Below are positions 1-9,300 of a DNA stretch of 64,000 bases, in pieces. The translations under genes and the position numbers were made by a program. The notes beneath the pieces were generated by a model. That model ran no database searches and was not told the origin of the DNA. It saw only the letters and a list, made by a program, of their open reading frames with translations. Position 1 is the first letter of the stretch. Each line of letters opens with the position of its first letter. Source of the stretch: CAVQBC01 sp963710665 (GTDB lineage Bacteria; Actinomycetota; Thermoleophilia; Solirubrobacterales; Solirubrobacteraceae); the NCBI GenBank assembly GCA_963710665.1, contig CAVQBC010000008.1, positions 558,001-622,000 on the forward strand. The letters are read 5' to 3'.

Positions 1-121
1 CGGGTACGAGGGCCATCCCCGTGGGTGAACCCAGGCATGACACGGGCGCGAGCCCGTGTCTCAGCCCGCGAACCTCTTGGTGTTCCTCGTCCCAGGCGAC
101 CCTCAAACGAGGAGAACGCTC

Positions 122-286
122 ATGTCTCACCTCGATGCCACCGACGACCGTCGGCGGCGCTGGTACCACCTCCGGCCGAAGCCACGCCGCCGCACCGACC
201 TCTGGGGCTTCAACTCCACGTGGTGGATGGCGCTGGGGTGGGCCATCGTGATCGTCCTGGCCGTCTCTCCGTTCCCCTGGTGGTGA
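122..286 (+). CDS. Small single-pass membrane protein
   Basis: A 54-residue product. ATG 122 is preceded by a GAGGAG ribosome-binding site about six bases upstream, which decides it over in-frame starts further up. The N-terminal half is very basic (RRRRWYHLRPKPRRR) and is followed by one hydrophobic helix at about residues 36-50, ending in FPWW. This fits a small inner-membrane protein with a positively charged cytoplasmic tail. It ends one base before the next gene, so the two are probably cotranscribed. I do not recognise a family. Confidence 0.6.
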   Translation: MSHLDATDDRRRRWYHLRPKPRRRTDLWGFNSTWWMALGWAIVIVLAVSPFPWW

Positions 287-287
287 G

Positions 288-962
288 ATGAGCGCGTTCA
301 AGGCCACCTCCGACGAGCCGGCTCTCCCGGGACACGCGATCGCGCACGACCAGGCCCGGGCGCTGCTCGGCCAGGTCATGGGCTTCGTTGCCGTCACGGT
401 CGGATTCGCCGCGCTCGGCGCCTACCTCGGCCGGGATCTGAGCGGGGCGACCGGGCTCGTGCTGTTCATCGGCGCGTTCGCCTGCATCGTCGGACTCAAC
501 ATCGCGGCCGCCAAGGGCCGCGAGCAACTCGCGATCGGACTCCTGTTCGGGCTGGGCCTGCTGCTCGGCCTGGCGGTCGCCCCGCTCATCGCCGACTACG
601 CCAACGCCGACCCGTCCGCCCTGTGGCAGGCGGCCGGGGCCACCGCGGCGTTCGTCGCGGGGTGTGGCGCCTACGGCTACGCGACGCGCAGAGACCTCTC
701 CTCTTGGGCGCGCACCCTGTTCTGGGCCCTGCTCGGCCTGATCGTCTTCGGGATCGTCGCGATCTTCGTCTCGATCCCCAACAGCAACCTCATCTACGCC
801 ATCGCCGGACTCGTGATCTTCGGCGCGTTCACGATCTTCGACTTCAACCGGCTCCGGCGGGCCGGCTCCGAGAGCGCGGTCCCGATCGCGGCGAGCATCT
901 TCCTCGACATCTTCAACGTCTTCCTGCTCGCGCTCCAGCTGTTCGGCGGCCGGCGCGATTGA
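288..962 (+). CDS. Bax inhibitor-1 family (YccA/YbhL-like) membrane protein
   Basis: A 224-residue protein with about seven hydrophobic helices from residue 28 to the end. The last segment, SIFLDIFNVFLLALQLF, matches the C-terminal helix shared by bacterial BI-1/YccA/YbhL proteins, and IFDFNRL before it fits the family's penultimate loop. Family members are calcium-leak or pH-sensitive membrane proteins linked to stress, and some bind FtsH. It starts one base after the upstream small membrane gene. Family assignment is by motif and topology; the physiological role is not visible. Confidence 0.75.
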   Translation: MSAFKATSDEPALPGHAIAHDQARALLGQVMGFVAVTVGFAALGAYLGRDLSGATGLVLFIGAFACIVGLNIAAAKGREQLAIGLLFGLGLLLGLAVAPLIADYANADPSALWQAAGATAAFVAGCGAYGYATRRDLSSWARTLFWALLGLIVFGIVAIFVSIPNSNLIYAIAGLVIFGAFTIFDFNRLRRAGSESAVPIAASIFLDIFNVFLLALQLFGGRRD

Positions 963-983
963 CCAGATCCCGATCCGGACCAG

Positions 984-1002
984 CCGGCGGACGGGCCGCC
1001 GG
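984..1002 (+). terminator. Stem-loop after BI-1 gene
   Basis: A 7-bp perfect GC stem (CCGGCGG / CCGCCGG) with a 5-base loop begins 21 bases after the BI-1 stop codon. There is no T-run, as is usual in high-GC genomes, so termination is inferred. Confidence 0.4.
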
Positions 1003-1155
1003 TTGATGAGCCTCAGCTCCTGCGCGACACGGTCTTGCCGCGGTCCGCCGGTCGCGCCCCTGGCGGCGTGGGTCGCGGACGAACCCGCCGAACGTCCAGG
1101 GGGCCGCCGCCGACGACACGTGTCGCCCACACGTGATTCCACGGTGGGAACGATC

Positions 1156-1689
1156 GTGAAGTTGACGGGAACCATCGTCGCGCTGCTGACCCTCGCCGTC
1201 GCGGCGCCGGCGGCCCGGGCGAGCAGCGTCATCGGCAGCGGCGGCAAGCTCGGCGCGAGCCTGGTCGGGCAGGGCACCTGCAAGTACGGGGTCTTCGGGC
1301 CGAACGGCGTCCTGACCGTCGGCGTGCCCTCGCCCGCCGTCAGCGGCGCGGACACGCGCCGCCGGACGCGCCGGGAGCGGACCTGGGTGCGCTTCCGGGT
1401 GTCCGTGACGGATGCCTTCCAGGGCTCCGCGCCGATCCAGACGTCGGGCTGGAGCGCGTGGCGTCACGTCAGGCAGTCCGGCTCCGCCGGGTGGCCGGCG
1501 CCGACGTTCTTCGACCTCGACTGGCGCGGGAACTACGGCGCGGACCTCGAGGTCGAGTGGTGGAGCTCCAAGCGGATGGTCGGGTGGCGCACCCACCGCC
1601 TGACGACGTTCGGCTTCTACGACCAGTACGACGCCGGGCCGTTCGGGCCGATCGCGTCCTGCTACAAGCCCACGGACATCGGCGTCTGA
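1156..1689 (+). CDS. Exported protein of unknown function
   Basis: About 177 residues from GTG 1156. This start places a classical signal peptide at the N terminus: MKLTG, a hydrophobic core to about residue 18, then AARA-SS as a likely signal peptidase I site. The mature part is rich in Trp and Arg with few Cys and no motif I recognise. GTG 1144, in frame, is an alternative start. It is followed after 28 bases by another small exported protein, so they may form a pair. Function unknown. Confidence 0.55.
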   Translation: MKLTGTIVALLTLAVAAPAARASSVIGSGGKLGASLVGQGTCKYGVFGPNGVLTVGVPSPAVSGADTRRRTRRERTWVRFRVSVTDAFQGSAPIQTSGWSAWRHVRQSGSAGWPAPTFFDLDWRGNYGADLEVEWWSSKRMVGWRTHRLTTFGFYDQYDAGPFGPIASCYKPTDIGV

Positions 1690-1717
1690 GCCGGCGCCGA
1701 GCCGATCCCCTCCCGCC

Positions 1718-2152
1718 ATGCGCCTCACCGCCAAGACCTTCCTCCTCGCGCTCGTCACCGCGTTCGCCGTGGTGGCGCCGGCCTCAGCCGCCTCGACGCC
1801 CTTCGTCGCGACCTCGCCCTCCTCCGGGACGCCGGCGACGATCTTCCGGCTGGCGATCCCCTCCCGCCTGGTGGAGCGCCCCCGCGGCGCCAAACTCGAG
1901 GTCATCCTCACCCGCCCGTCCGGGCGTCCGCGCTCCTGCGAGGAGCCGTGGACGCCGCCGAAGCCGCGCTTCGACGACGGCCGGGTGGTGTTTCGGCTCG
2001 ACCCGCGCAGCTATGGCACGCGCGGCCGGTGGTGCAAGGGCACCTGGCGGGTGCGCGTCAACAGCAGGAAGGTCGTCGACGACGATCAGGAGACCGGCGA
2101 GGGCGGGGTGTTCCGGGACGCGCTGGTCCGCTCGCGGTTCGTCGTGCGCTGA
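1718..2152 (+). CDS. Small exported protein of unknown function
   Basis: A 144-residue product with a clear Sec signal peptide (MRLTAKTFLLALVTAFAVVA, cleavage near PASAAS). The mature domain has two cysteines, in RSCEEPW and GRWCKGTW, that could form a disulfide, and a beta-rich pattern ending in GTWRVRVNSRKV. Similar small secreted actinobacterial proteins exist without known function. Its last 67 bases overlap the 3' end of the convergent P-type ATPase gene. Confidence 0.55.
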   Translation: MRLTAKTFLLALVTAFAVVAPASAASTPFVATSPSSGTPATIFRLAIPSRLVERPRGAKLEVILTRPSGRPRSCEEPWTPPKPRFDDGRVVFRLDPRSYGTRGRWCKGTWRVRVNSRKVVDDDQETGEGGVFRDALVRSRFVVR

Positions 2153-4149
2153 TCCGGGGTGCCGCGGTCCCCGCGCGAGTCCGGCAGGCGGAGGCGCTTC
2201 AGCGACACCGCGTTGAGCGCGACGATGACGCTGGACCCGGCCATGGAGATGGCGCCGACCTCGGGGCGGAGCACGAGTCCCAGCGGCTCGAACACGCCGG
2301 CGGCGATGGGAAGCGCGAGGCTGTTGTAGCCGACCGCCCAGGCGAGGTTCTGGTGCATCTTGCGCCTGGTGCCGCGGCTGATGGTGATCGCGGTCGCGAC
2401 GTCGAGGGGATCGGAGCGCATGAGCACGACGTCCGCGGTCTCGACGGCGACGTCGGTGCCGGCGCCGATGGCGATCCCGACGTCGGCCTGCGCCAGCGCC
2501 GGCGCGTCGTTGACACCGTCGCCGACCATCGCCACCTTGCGGCCCTGCCGCTGGAGCGACTTGACGGTGGCGGCCTTGTCGGCCGGCAGCACCTCGGCGA
2601 TGACCTCGCCGATGCCGAGCTCGGCGGCGACCCGTTCGGCGGTCGCGCGGCTGTCGCCCGACAGCATGACCGGCCGCACGCCGAGCTCCTCGAGCGCGGC
2701 GATCGCCTCCGCGGCGGTCTCGCGCGGCGCGTCGGCGACCGCGATGACGGCCGCGGCCGTGCCGTCGACGGCGACCTGGACGCTGGTGCGCCCCTGGCCG
2801 GCGAGCTCGTCGGAGCGCGCCGCGAGGGCGCCGCTCGCGATCCCCTCGCGCTCCAGCAGGCGGGCGTTGCCGACCGCGAGCCGCCGGCCGTCGACGGTGG
2901 CCAGCAGCCCGTGGCCGGGCACCGCCTCGAAGGCCTCCGCGCGCGGGACGTCCAGGCCGCGCGCGGCCGCCGCCTTGACGATCGCCTGCGCCAGCGGGTG
3001 CTCCGAGTCGCCCTCGGCGGCGGCGACCAGGCGCAGCACCTGGTCCTGGTCGACGCCGTCGGCGGTGGCGACCGCGACGACCTCCGGCTCGCCGCGGGTC
3101 AGCGTGCCCGTCTTGTCGAGCACGACCGTGTCGAGCGTGGCCGCCTGCTCCAGCGCCATCGCGTGCTTGAAGAGGATGCCGCGCCGGGCCCCGAGCCCGC
3201 TGCCGACCATGATGGCCGTCGGGGTCGCGAGCCCCAGCGCGTCTGGGCACGTGATGACCACGACCGTGATGGCGAACAGCAGCGCCTCCTCGACGTCGCG
3301 GCCGATCACGAAGTACCAGACGACGAAGGTCAGGCCGCCGCCGACGAGCGCGACGAGCACCAGCCAGAACGCCGCCCTGTCCGCCAGCCGCTGGCCGGGC
3401 GCCTTGGAGTTCTGGGCCTCCTGGACGAGCTTGACCACCTGCGCCAGCGCGGTGTCGGCGCCGACCTTCGTCGCACGGGCGCGCAGCGTGCCGTTCGCGT
3501 TGATGGTCGCACCGATCAACTCGTCGCCGGCCGTCTTGGAGACCGGCAGGCTCTCGCCGGTGACCGTGGACTCGTCGACCCGGCTCTGGCCCTCCTCGAC
3601 GACCGCGTCGACGGGCACCTTCGCGCCGGGGCGGATCAGCAACCGGTCGCCGACCTGCACCTCGGCGGTCGGGACCTCGACCGCTTCGCCGTCGCGGAGC
3701 ACGACGGCCATGGGCGGCGCGAGGTCCAGCAGCGCGCGCACGGCGTCGTTGGCGCCGCCGCGGGCGCGCATCTCGAACCAGTGCCCGAGCAGCACGAACG
3801 TCGCGAGCATGCCGGCGGCCTCGTAGAAGACCTCGCCCTCGATGAAGAACGTCGCGGCGACGGAGTACAGCCAGCCGGCGCCGATGGCCACGGCGACGAG
3901 GACCATCATGTCCAGCGTCCGGTTGCGCAGGGCGGAGACCGCGCCGGTGAAGAAGATCGACGACGCGTAGAGGACGACCGGCAGGCTCAGCAGGAACTGC
4001 CAGACGTCGCGGTCGATGCCGAACGGGGTCGCGAGCTCGGTCCCGAGCAGCTTCGTGCCCACCATCGACCAGAGGACGATCGGGATCGTGAAGACGAGCG
4101 CGACCACGAAGCGGTTGCGCATGTCGCGGACCATCGCGTCCATCGACAT
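2086..4149 (-). CDS. P1B-type heavy-metal (copper-like) translocating ATPase, core
   Basis: A 687-residue ATPase core. Visible are the actuator motif TGES at 197-200, the phosphorylation motif DKTGT with Asp345, the HP motif (SEHPLAQ), MLSGD, and GDGVNDAPAL in the P domain. Six to eight membrane helices are present. The intramembrane metal motif at 301-303 reads CPD rather than the CPC or CPH of classical copper pumps. The usual N-terminal HMA domain is upstream in another frame (about 4170-4421), and MSMDAMVRDMRNRF matches the normal linker after it, so a one-base shift has probably split a single gene. A CsoR-type operator upstream supports copper export. The long basic C-terminal tail overlaps the convergent exported-protein gene. 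Confidence 0.85.
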   Translation of the reverse strand: MSMDAMVRDMRNRFVVALVFTIPIVLWSMVGTKLLGTELATPFGIDRDVWQFLLSLPVVLYASSIFFTGAVSALRNRTLDMMVLVAVAIGAGWLYSVAATFFIEGEVFYEAAGMLATFVLLGHWFEMRARGGANDAVRALLDLAPPMAVVLRDGEAVEVPTAEVQVGDRLLIRPGAKVPVDAVVEEGQSRVDESTVTGESLPVSKTAGDELIGATINANGTLRARATKVGADTALAQVVKLVQEAQNSKAPGQRLADRAAFWLVLVALVGGGLTFVVWYFVIGRDVEEALLFAITVVVITCPDALGLATPTAIMVGSGLGARRGILFKHAMALEQAATLDTVVLDKTGTLTRGEPEVVAVATADGVDQDQVLRLVAAAEGDSEHPLAQAIVKAAAARGLDVPRAEAFEAVPGHGLLATVDGRRLAVGNARLLEREGIASGALAARSDELAGQGRTSVQVAVDGTAAAVIAVADAPRETAAEAIAALEELGVRPVMLSGDSRATAERVAAELGIGEVIAEVLPADKAATVKSLQRQGRKVAMVGDGVNDAPALAQADVGIAIGAGTDVAVETADVVLMRSDPLDVATAITISRGTRRKMHQNLAWAVGYNSLALPIAAGVFEPLGLVLRPEVGAISMAGSSVIVALNAVSLKRLRLPDSRGDRGTPDQRTTNRERTSASRNTPPSPVS

Positions 4150-4169
4150 GCCGCCATGGCCGCCGTGCG

Positions 4170-4421
4170 TCCGTGCCCCGGCGCGGACTCGCCGGCGCAG
4201 TCATAGCCGCATTCCTCCACCCACGCGGTCAGGTCGGCGATCGAGGTCCGCGCGGGGTCGTAGCTGACGGTCGCGGTCTGCGCGACCGGGTTGGCCTCGA
4301 CGGCGAGGACGCCCGGCCGGGCGCCGAGCGCGCGCTCGACGACCGCGTTCTCGCCGGCGCAGCGCAGCCCGCCGACGTGCAGGACCGTGGTCTCGTGCCC
4401 GGGCGCCGTGGCGGTGGTCAT
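4170..4421 (-). pseudogene. HMA metal-binding domain split off the ATPase by a frameshift
   Basis: From ATG 4421 this frame encodes a ferredoxin-like HMA domain: HVGGLRCAGENAVVERAL, then RPGVLAVEANPVAQTATVSYDP, then WVEECGYDCAG. In related ATPases this domain continues directly into a His/Gly linker and the MSMD start of the core. Here the linker HGGHGGMSMD is in the neighbouring frame, so one base has been lost or gained near 4165-4185. The metal loop keeps one Cys (GLRCAG) instead of CxxC; a second Cys pair sits at CGYDC. ATG 4421 is preferred because the upstream alternative at 4463 would put the operator inside the coding region. Confidence 0.65.
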
Positions 4422-4437
4422 TGGGACAATGCTACTG

Positions 4438-4454
4438 ATACCCCTATAGGGTAT
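4438..4454 (-). promoter_or_regulatory. Probable CsoR-family copper operator
   Basis: The 17-bp near-palindrome ATACCCCTATAGGGTAT lies 16 bases upstream of the HMA start and matches the TACCC...GGGTA operator type bound by CsoR/RcnR repressors. It would repress the copper ATPase when metal is low. No csoR gene is in the window. The site also overlaps ATG 4453 of the divergent cupin gene, so it may affect both. Confidence 0.65.
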
Positions 4455-4479
4455 GTCAACCACGGCTAGGGTGTGCGCG

Positions 4480-4918
4480 GTGACCCGGAACGCCGGCGCG
4501 CGCGGCTACGCCATCGTCCACCCGGACGACGTCAGCGACGTCTACGCGGGCTCCGACGTCCCCGGCGAGTTCCGGCCGCTGACCCGAGCGATGGGCTGCG
4601 ACCAGCTCGCGGTGACGCTCATCCGCGTGCCGCCGCACTCGGACTTCGAGCAGGGGACAGGGCACTTCCACGACGAGGTCGAGGAGCTCTACCTCGTCAC
4701 CCGCGGGACGCTGACGATGCGCTTCGGCGACGACGTCCGCGACGGTCGGCGCCCCGGCGGCCGTGCGCGTCGCGCCCGGGACGCCGCGCTCGCACCGCAA
4801 CGAGGGCGACGAGCCGGTCGAGATGTGGGCGGTCTCCCGCAAGCTCGACCACGGCGACGCGACGAAGCTCGACGCCTTCTGGGACGCCTCGCCGGACGCC
4901 CGGCAGCATCGGGACTGA
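4480..4918 (+). pseudogene. Cupin-domain protein, frameshifted
   Basis: The first part reads as a cupin: VTLIRVPPHSDFEQGTGHFHDEVEELYLV, with a metal-type HxH...E pattern, and RGTLTMRFGD. After about 4741 the protein continues in another frame as VGAPAAVRVAPGTPRSHRN and EPVEMWAVSRKL, the second cupin half, ending at TGA 4918. One base is missing or extra near 4741. GTG 4480, preceded by AGGG, is my choice; ATG 4453 is in frame but lies inside the CsoR-type operator. Length (about 145 aa) and fold fit small single-domain cupins. Substrate unknown. Confidence 0.6.
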
Positions 4919-5005
4919 CCGGGCGGGGCTCACATCCCCGGAGCTCGGGCGTTGTCAGGGGCGGCCGCCGACGCCGCTCCGCCGCGAACCTACTCGCCGG
5001 GCGGA

Positions 5006-6443
5006 TCAGGATGCGGCGACGCGGCGCTCGACCTGTGCGTCCTGCCGGAGCGGGTCGCCTCGCCGAGCGGGGATCGCGCTGGTGGCCGCGAGCGCGACGA
5101 GGGCGGCGATGAGGCCGAGGACGAACGCGCCGGTGAACCCGCGCTCAGCCGGGATGCCCGGCGGCACGACTCCGGCGCCCATGATCACCGCGGCGGCGAC
5201 CTGAACGCCGAGCGCGGCGCCGGTGGCGCGGCTCACGGCGGTCGTCGCTGCGAAGACGGCCGTGCGTTGCTCGCCGACCGCGCGGACCACCAGATTCGTG
5301 AGTGCGGCGAACGCGAGTCCGATGCCGAAGCCCAGCGGCACGTTGGCTGCGACGACTGAGCCAACCGATCCATGGTCGAGGGCGAGCCAGGCGTAGGCGA
5401 TCGCGGCCGCGACCGCTCCGGCGATGACCAGCGTCCGCGCTCCGGTCGCCCGCACCAGCGCGCCGCTCGCCCAGCCGCCGACGACGATCGCCAGCGCGCC
5501 CGGTAGGAGGACAAGGCCCGTCTCGGCGAACGTCAGGCCGAGTCCATAGCCGGACGCCACGGGAACTTGCGCGATCTGCGGCACGACGACTCCGGCGATG
5601 AACAGGGCGAACCCCATTGCGAACGAGACGAGGTTCGCGCTCCACGCCGGACGCCGGGCCAGGAGCTGCATGTCGACGAGGGGCGCGGACGCTGCTCGCT
5701 CGACGACGACGAAGCCGGCGAAGAGCGCGGCTGAGAGTGCGATGAGGGTTAGGACCCGCGCGGAGCCCCAGCCCCACGTGTTGCCCTGGGAGATCGCGAG
5801 GAGAAGCGCCAGGAGTGCGGTCGTCAGCAGCAGGCCACCCGCCCAGTCGGGTCGGGGCGAATCGCGCGGCGGCGATTCCGGTACGAACGCCCCGCACGGC
5901 CAGGAGCAGGGCGACGGCGATCGCGAACATGAACCAGAACACCGCGGCCACCGAGACGGTCTCGACGAGCACGCCGCCAAGCAGGAGGCCGACGGCGGCG
6001 CCGCTCCCGGCCGCGGCCACGAGCAGCCCGATCCAGACGGGCGCTCGACCCTGGGGCGCTCGATCGCGGGCCAGCCCCACCGCCAGCGGTCCCAGTCCCG
6101 CGCCCAGGCCTTGCAGCACCCTGCCGGCGATCAACCCCGTCAGCGAGCCGGACAGCGCGCAGACGAGCGAGCCGATCGCGAACGCCCCGACCGAGAGGAG
6201 CAGGAAGCGACGTTTCCCGTACATGTCCCCCAGACGACCGGCTATCGGCGCCGCGGTGACGGCTGCGAGGAGGAAGCCGGTCAACAGCCATGTGGTCGCC
6301 GTGAGCGAGGCCCCGTACGTCTGCTGGATCGCCGGCAGGATCGGGACGATCATGAACTGCTCGAGGCCGAGGTCGAGCGCGCCGACGGCCAGCACCCAGG
6401 CGACGGTGCGCTCACTCCGCGGGGTAGGCACGACGCCTGTCAT
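5006..6443 (-). pseudogene. MFS drug transporter (DHA2, 14-TM type), one frameshift
   Basis: The N-terminal half (start 6443) has MFS signatures: helix 1-2 FMIVPILPAIQQTYG, the loop GRLGDMYGKRRFLL, and motif C-like AGRVLQGLGAGLGPLAVG. After LLAVRG the frame changes and the C-terminal half continues as GAFVPESPPRDSPRPDWAGG and seven further helices to 5006. The junction is a run of four G at 5890-5893 on this strand; adding one G restores a protein of about 480 residues. This is typical of a homopolymer sequencing error. Likely a proton-driven multidrug or metabolite exporter. Confidence 0.75.
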
Positions 6444-6863
6444 GGCGGTTGTGACGGCGGTGGAACCGGATCGGACCGACCCACCGGCTCAAGCGCCACC
6501 CTGATGCCGTCACGTCGTGCCGGCGCCCGTGCGCTCGTGCGAAGCCTCGGCCGATCAACAGCAGCTCGCCTCGCCCGGTTCGGGTGATATCCCGGGACGA
6601 TGAGGTCGGCGGCCCTGCCGCCCAGCTCCACTCGCAGGCTCCAGCGGACGTCGGGGTCGTCGCCGTCGATGCAGGAGGGTGGCCTCCGGCGCCGGTGTCG
6701 GCGCGTCAGAGCGGCTTGGTCCAGAACGCGCCCGCCAGCGTTCTGCACCACCAGGACACCGATCCCATCCCATCCGGGCGATGCCGGCTCGCGGGCACGG
6801 CGGGACACTCGCCTTGAGGTGTTGGCGACCGCCGGCGACGAGCTACCAGCGAGGAGCTGACTC
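6444..6863. other. Intergenic stretch without a recognisable gene
   Basis: About 420 bases between the divergent MFS and CobW-side genes. Reading both strands, I found no frame with protein-like composition, motifs and a ribosome-binding site. It contains one copy of the dispersed 23-bp motif at 6763-6785. Confidence 0.5.
6763..6785 (+). promoter_or_regulatory. Dispersed 23-bp motif, copy 1
   Basis: Matches the consensus TTCATSCCATCNGGGCGATG except at the first block (CCCATCCC). It points towards the small ORF at 6864 and cobW, with a gap of about 78 bases to the GTG start. See the copies at 13222, 16846, 17354, 17814, 19014, 19086 and 20412. Confidence 0.5.
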
Positions 6864-6974
6864 GTGTCGATGGAGATGGCAGTCATGACGTTCGACCGCA
6901 CGCACACCGCCGAGCACGCCGGGGCGGGCGCGACGATGGGCGGCCTGACCGGCCTGGCGCCGGTCGCGAGCTGA
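6864..6974 (+). CDS. Possible 36-residue leader ORF before cobW
   Basis: GTG 6864 follows GAGGAG by seven bases. The frame stays open for 36 codons, with product MSMEMAVMTFDRTHTAEHAG and then a Gly/Ala-rich end, and stops at 6972-6974, six bases before the cobW ATG. Spacing and ribosome-binding site suggest translational coupling to cobW. The peptide has no recognised family and contains two His but no Cys. It could be a real small protein, a leader, or chance. Confidence 0.35.
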   Translation: MSMEMAVMTFDRTHTAEHAGAGATMGGLTGLAPVAS

Positions 6975-6980
6975 CGGGGC

Positions 6981-7972
6981 ATGGCGCGCGCTGAGCTCGT
7001 GGATCTTCTCGAGACGCGGTCGGCCCGTCCCGTCCCGCTGACAGTCCTCACGGGCTTCCTCGGCGCGGGCAAGACCACGCTCCTGAACCGCATCCTGCGA
7101 CGGGGACCACGGGCTGCGCGTGGCCGTGCTCGTCAACGACTTCGGGTCGATCAACATCGACGCCGAGCTCGTCGTCGGCGTCGAGGGCGACGTGATCAGC
7201 CTCGCGAACGGCTGCGTGTGCTGCACGATCCGCGACGACTTGATCGAGTCGGTCGTCGCGACCATCGAACGGCCGGAGCAGCCCGAGTACATCCTGCTCG
7301 AGGCGAGTGGCGTGGCTGACCCGTCGGGGGTCATGGTCACGTTCTCGATGGCGAGATTCCGGGACCGGATCCGCCTCGACAGCATCACCTGCGTGCTCGA
7401 TGCCGAGCAGGTGTTCGCGGCGCCGGAGGTTGAACAGCTGAAGCTCTGGCAGATCGCATGCGCCGACATGCTGATCCTGAACAAGGTCGACCTCGTCGAC
7501 GGCGCCCAGCTCGCGCGCGCTCTCGTCATGGCTGGACGAGCACTTCCACCGCTTGCGAGTACTCGAGACGAGCCACTGCGACGTGCCGCTCGAGGTCCTC
7601 CTGTCGGCCGGCCGGTTCGACCCGGCCCGGTTCGACACCGGGGCGCGCAGTCACGACCACGAACACGATCTCTCGTCCACGTTCAGCACGTGGAGCTACG
7701 AGACCGACGAGCCGCTGTCGCTCGACGCGCTGCGGGAAGCCGCGCCGCGACTCCCCGTCGGCATCTACCGGGCGAAGGGCGTCGTGCATTCGCTCGAGTC
7801 GCCCGAGCGGCGGGCGGTGCTGCAGGTCGTCGGAAAGCGCGCGGAGGTGGAGCTCTGCGACGAATGGGGCTCGCGGCCGAGACGCACCCGGATCGTCGCC
7901 ATCGGCTCGAGCGACGGTACCGACCCGCAGCTGCTGCACGAGCACTTCGCTGCCTGCGTGGCAGCGGCCTGA
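6981..7972 (+). pseudogene. CobW/COG0523 family GTPase (metal chaperone), two frameshifts
   Basis: Read in composite frame it has LTVLTGFLGAGKTTLLNRIL (Walker A), VLVNDFGSINID, LANGCVCCTIRDDL (the CxCC metal-binding motif of the family), EASGVADPSG and NKVDL (G-domain base recognition), then a C-terminal CobW_C domain with GIYRAKGVVH. Length of about 330 residues is normal. The first frameshift is a G-run at 7102-7105 (one G too many), the second near 7530. All key residues survive, so sequencing error is more likely than decay. COG0523 proteins deliver zinc, cobalt or other metals to client enzymes; the adjacent metallo-hydrolase is a plausible client. Confidence 0.75.
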
Positions 7973-8009
7973 GCCGACATCCAGCCTCGAGACAGCGGAG
8001 GACGGCAGC

Positions 8010-9300
8010 ATGGCCCGAAAGCGCACACAAGAACGGGGTGACGGTGAACTCCCCGCCGGCGGCGAGCCCGTACGGCGGCGGCGGCGGCGAGGGCGTTTCG
8101 CTACCGCCCTACTTCAAGCCGACGCCATACCTGAACAGCAACAGCACGTACTTCCCGACGTCGGAGGAGCTCGGGCCGGACGAGATGCGGATCACGTTCA
8201 TGGGCTCGTGCCGTTCCCCGAAGCGCGACCAGGCGCGACCTGCATCTGGGTCGAGCTCGGGAACGGCGATCGTTCTTCTTCGACTTCGGTCCGGGCTCGA
8301 CTGCGCAACATCCTCGCGGCGCAGGTGCCGCTCCAGGCGATCAACGACATCTTCATCACGCACCTTCACGTCGACCACTACGGCGAGCTGCCTACCTCTT
8401 CTGCTTCGCGCCGTGGGCGGGCCGGTGGATTCCGCTCCGCGTGCACGGCCCCTCGGGTGGCACGAAGAAGGAAGGCGTCGCGGCACATGATCGATGGCAT
8501 GAAGCAGATGACCCACTGGCACACGAAGTCGTTCAACGCCAGCCCGATCGGCGACGGCTACGAAGTCGAGGTGAACGAGTTCGACTACACCGACGACAAC
8601 GGCATCTGTTACGAGAAGAACGGCGTCACCGTGCGGCACTGGCGCCGCTCGCACAACATGGACGGCGCGTCCGCCTACCGGCTCGACTGGAACGGCCTCA
8701 GCTTCGTGTGGACAGGCGATGGCCGGCCCGACGAGCAACACGATCGAGTACGCGCAGGGCGTCGACGTCTTCGTCACCGAGCTGCAGCCGGACATCGGCA
8801 CGATCATGGAGCAGAAGAGCCGGCATCCCGGCGGCGATCTACAACTCGACGATCGACATCGTGCACACCGACCATTACGCGACGGGCTACATGATCAAGC
8901 AGGTCAATCCGCGCATCGGCATGGTCACGCACATGGCCTTCGATCGCGACCTCGTGAGCGAGTCCATGGCCGGAATCCGCCAGCACTGGGACGGGTTGTT
9001 CTGCTTCGGCGCCCCGGACGGCGTGGTCGTCAACGTCACCAAGGACGCGGTCTGGACGCGAGACTGGGCGGTGTCCGACTCGGCCAACATGAAGGGCACG
9101 CGGTCGTTCACGACGTCGGAGCTGCGCGCGATGCTCGGAGGCGACGAGATCCCGACCACCTTCCGCGTCCCGACCCCGCGGTACTCGAAGGATGACCTGC
9201 TGAGCCCGAGGTCCAGGCGATCGAGATCCCGGGCGCGGTCTTCACCCCGGTGGATGTGCAGCGGCACACGATCGAGGACTTCAAGGAGGCCTTCGGCGAC
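8010..9300 (+). pseudogene. Metallo-beta-lactamase-fold hydrolase, multiply frameshifted
   Basis: ATG 8010 follows a GGAGG site. In composite frame the protein reads KNGVTVNSPPAASPYGGGGG, PDEMRITFMGS, ATCIWVELGNG, FFFDFGPGS, NDIFITHLHVDHYGEL (the HxHxDH zinc motif), HWRRSHNMDGASAYRL, GLSFVWTGDGRP, VDVFVTELQPD, TDHYATGY and MVTHMAFDRDLV. This order matches a family of MBL proteins of about 400 residues related to RNase Z/arylsulfatase-type hydrolases. At least eight frame changes occur. The end is uncertain because the next helical region continues without a visible stop. It follows cobW by 37 bases, so the two are probably one operon. Confidence 0.65.

Noticed and set aside
6575..6604. A degenerate motif copy (GATATCCCGGGACGATGAG)
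   Set aside because: The spacing and first block differ too much from the other eight copies.
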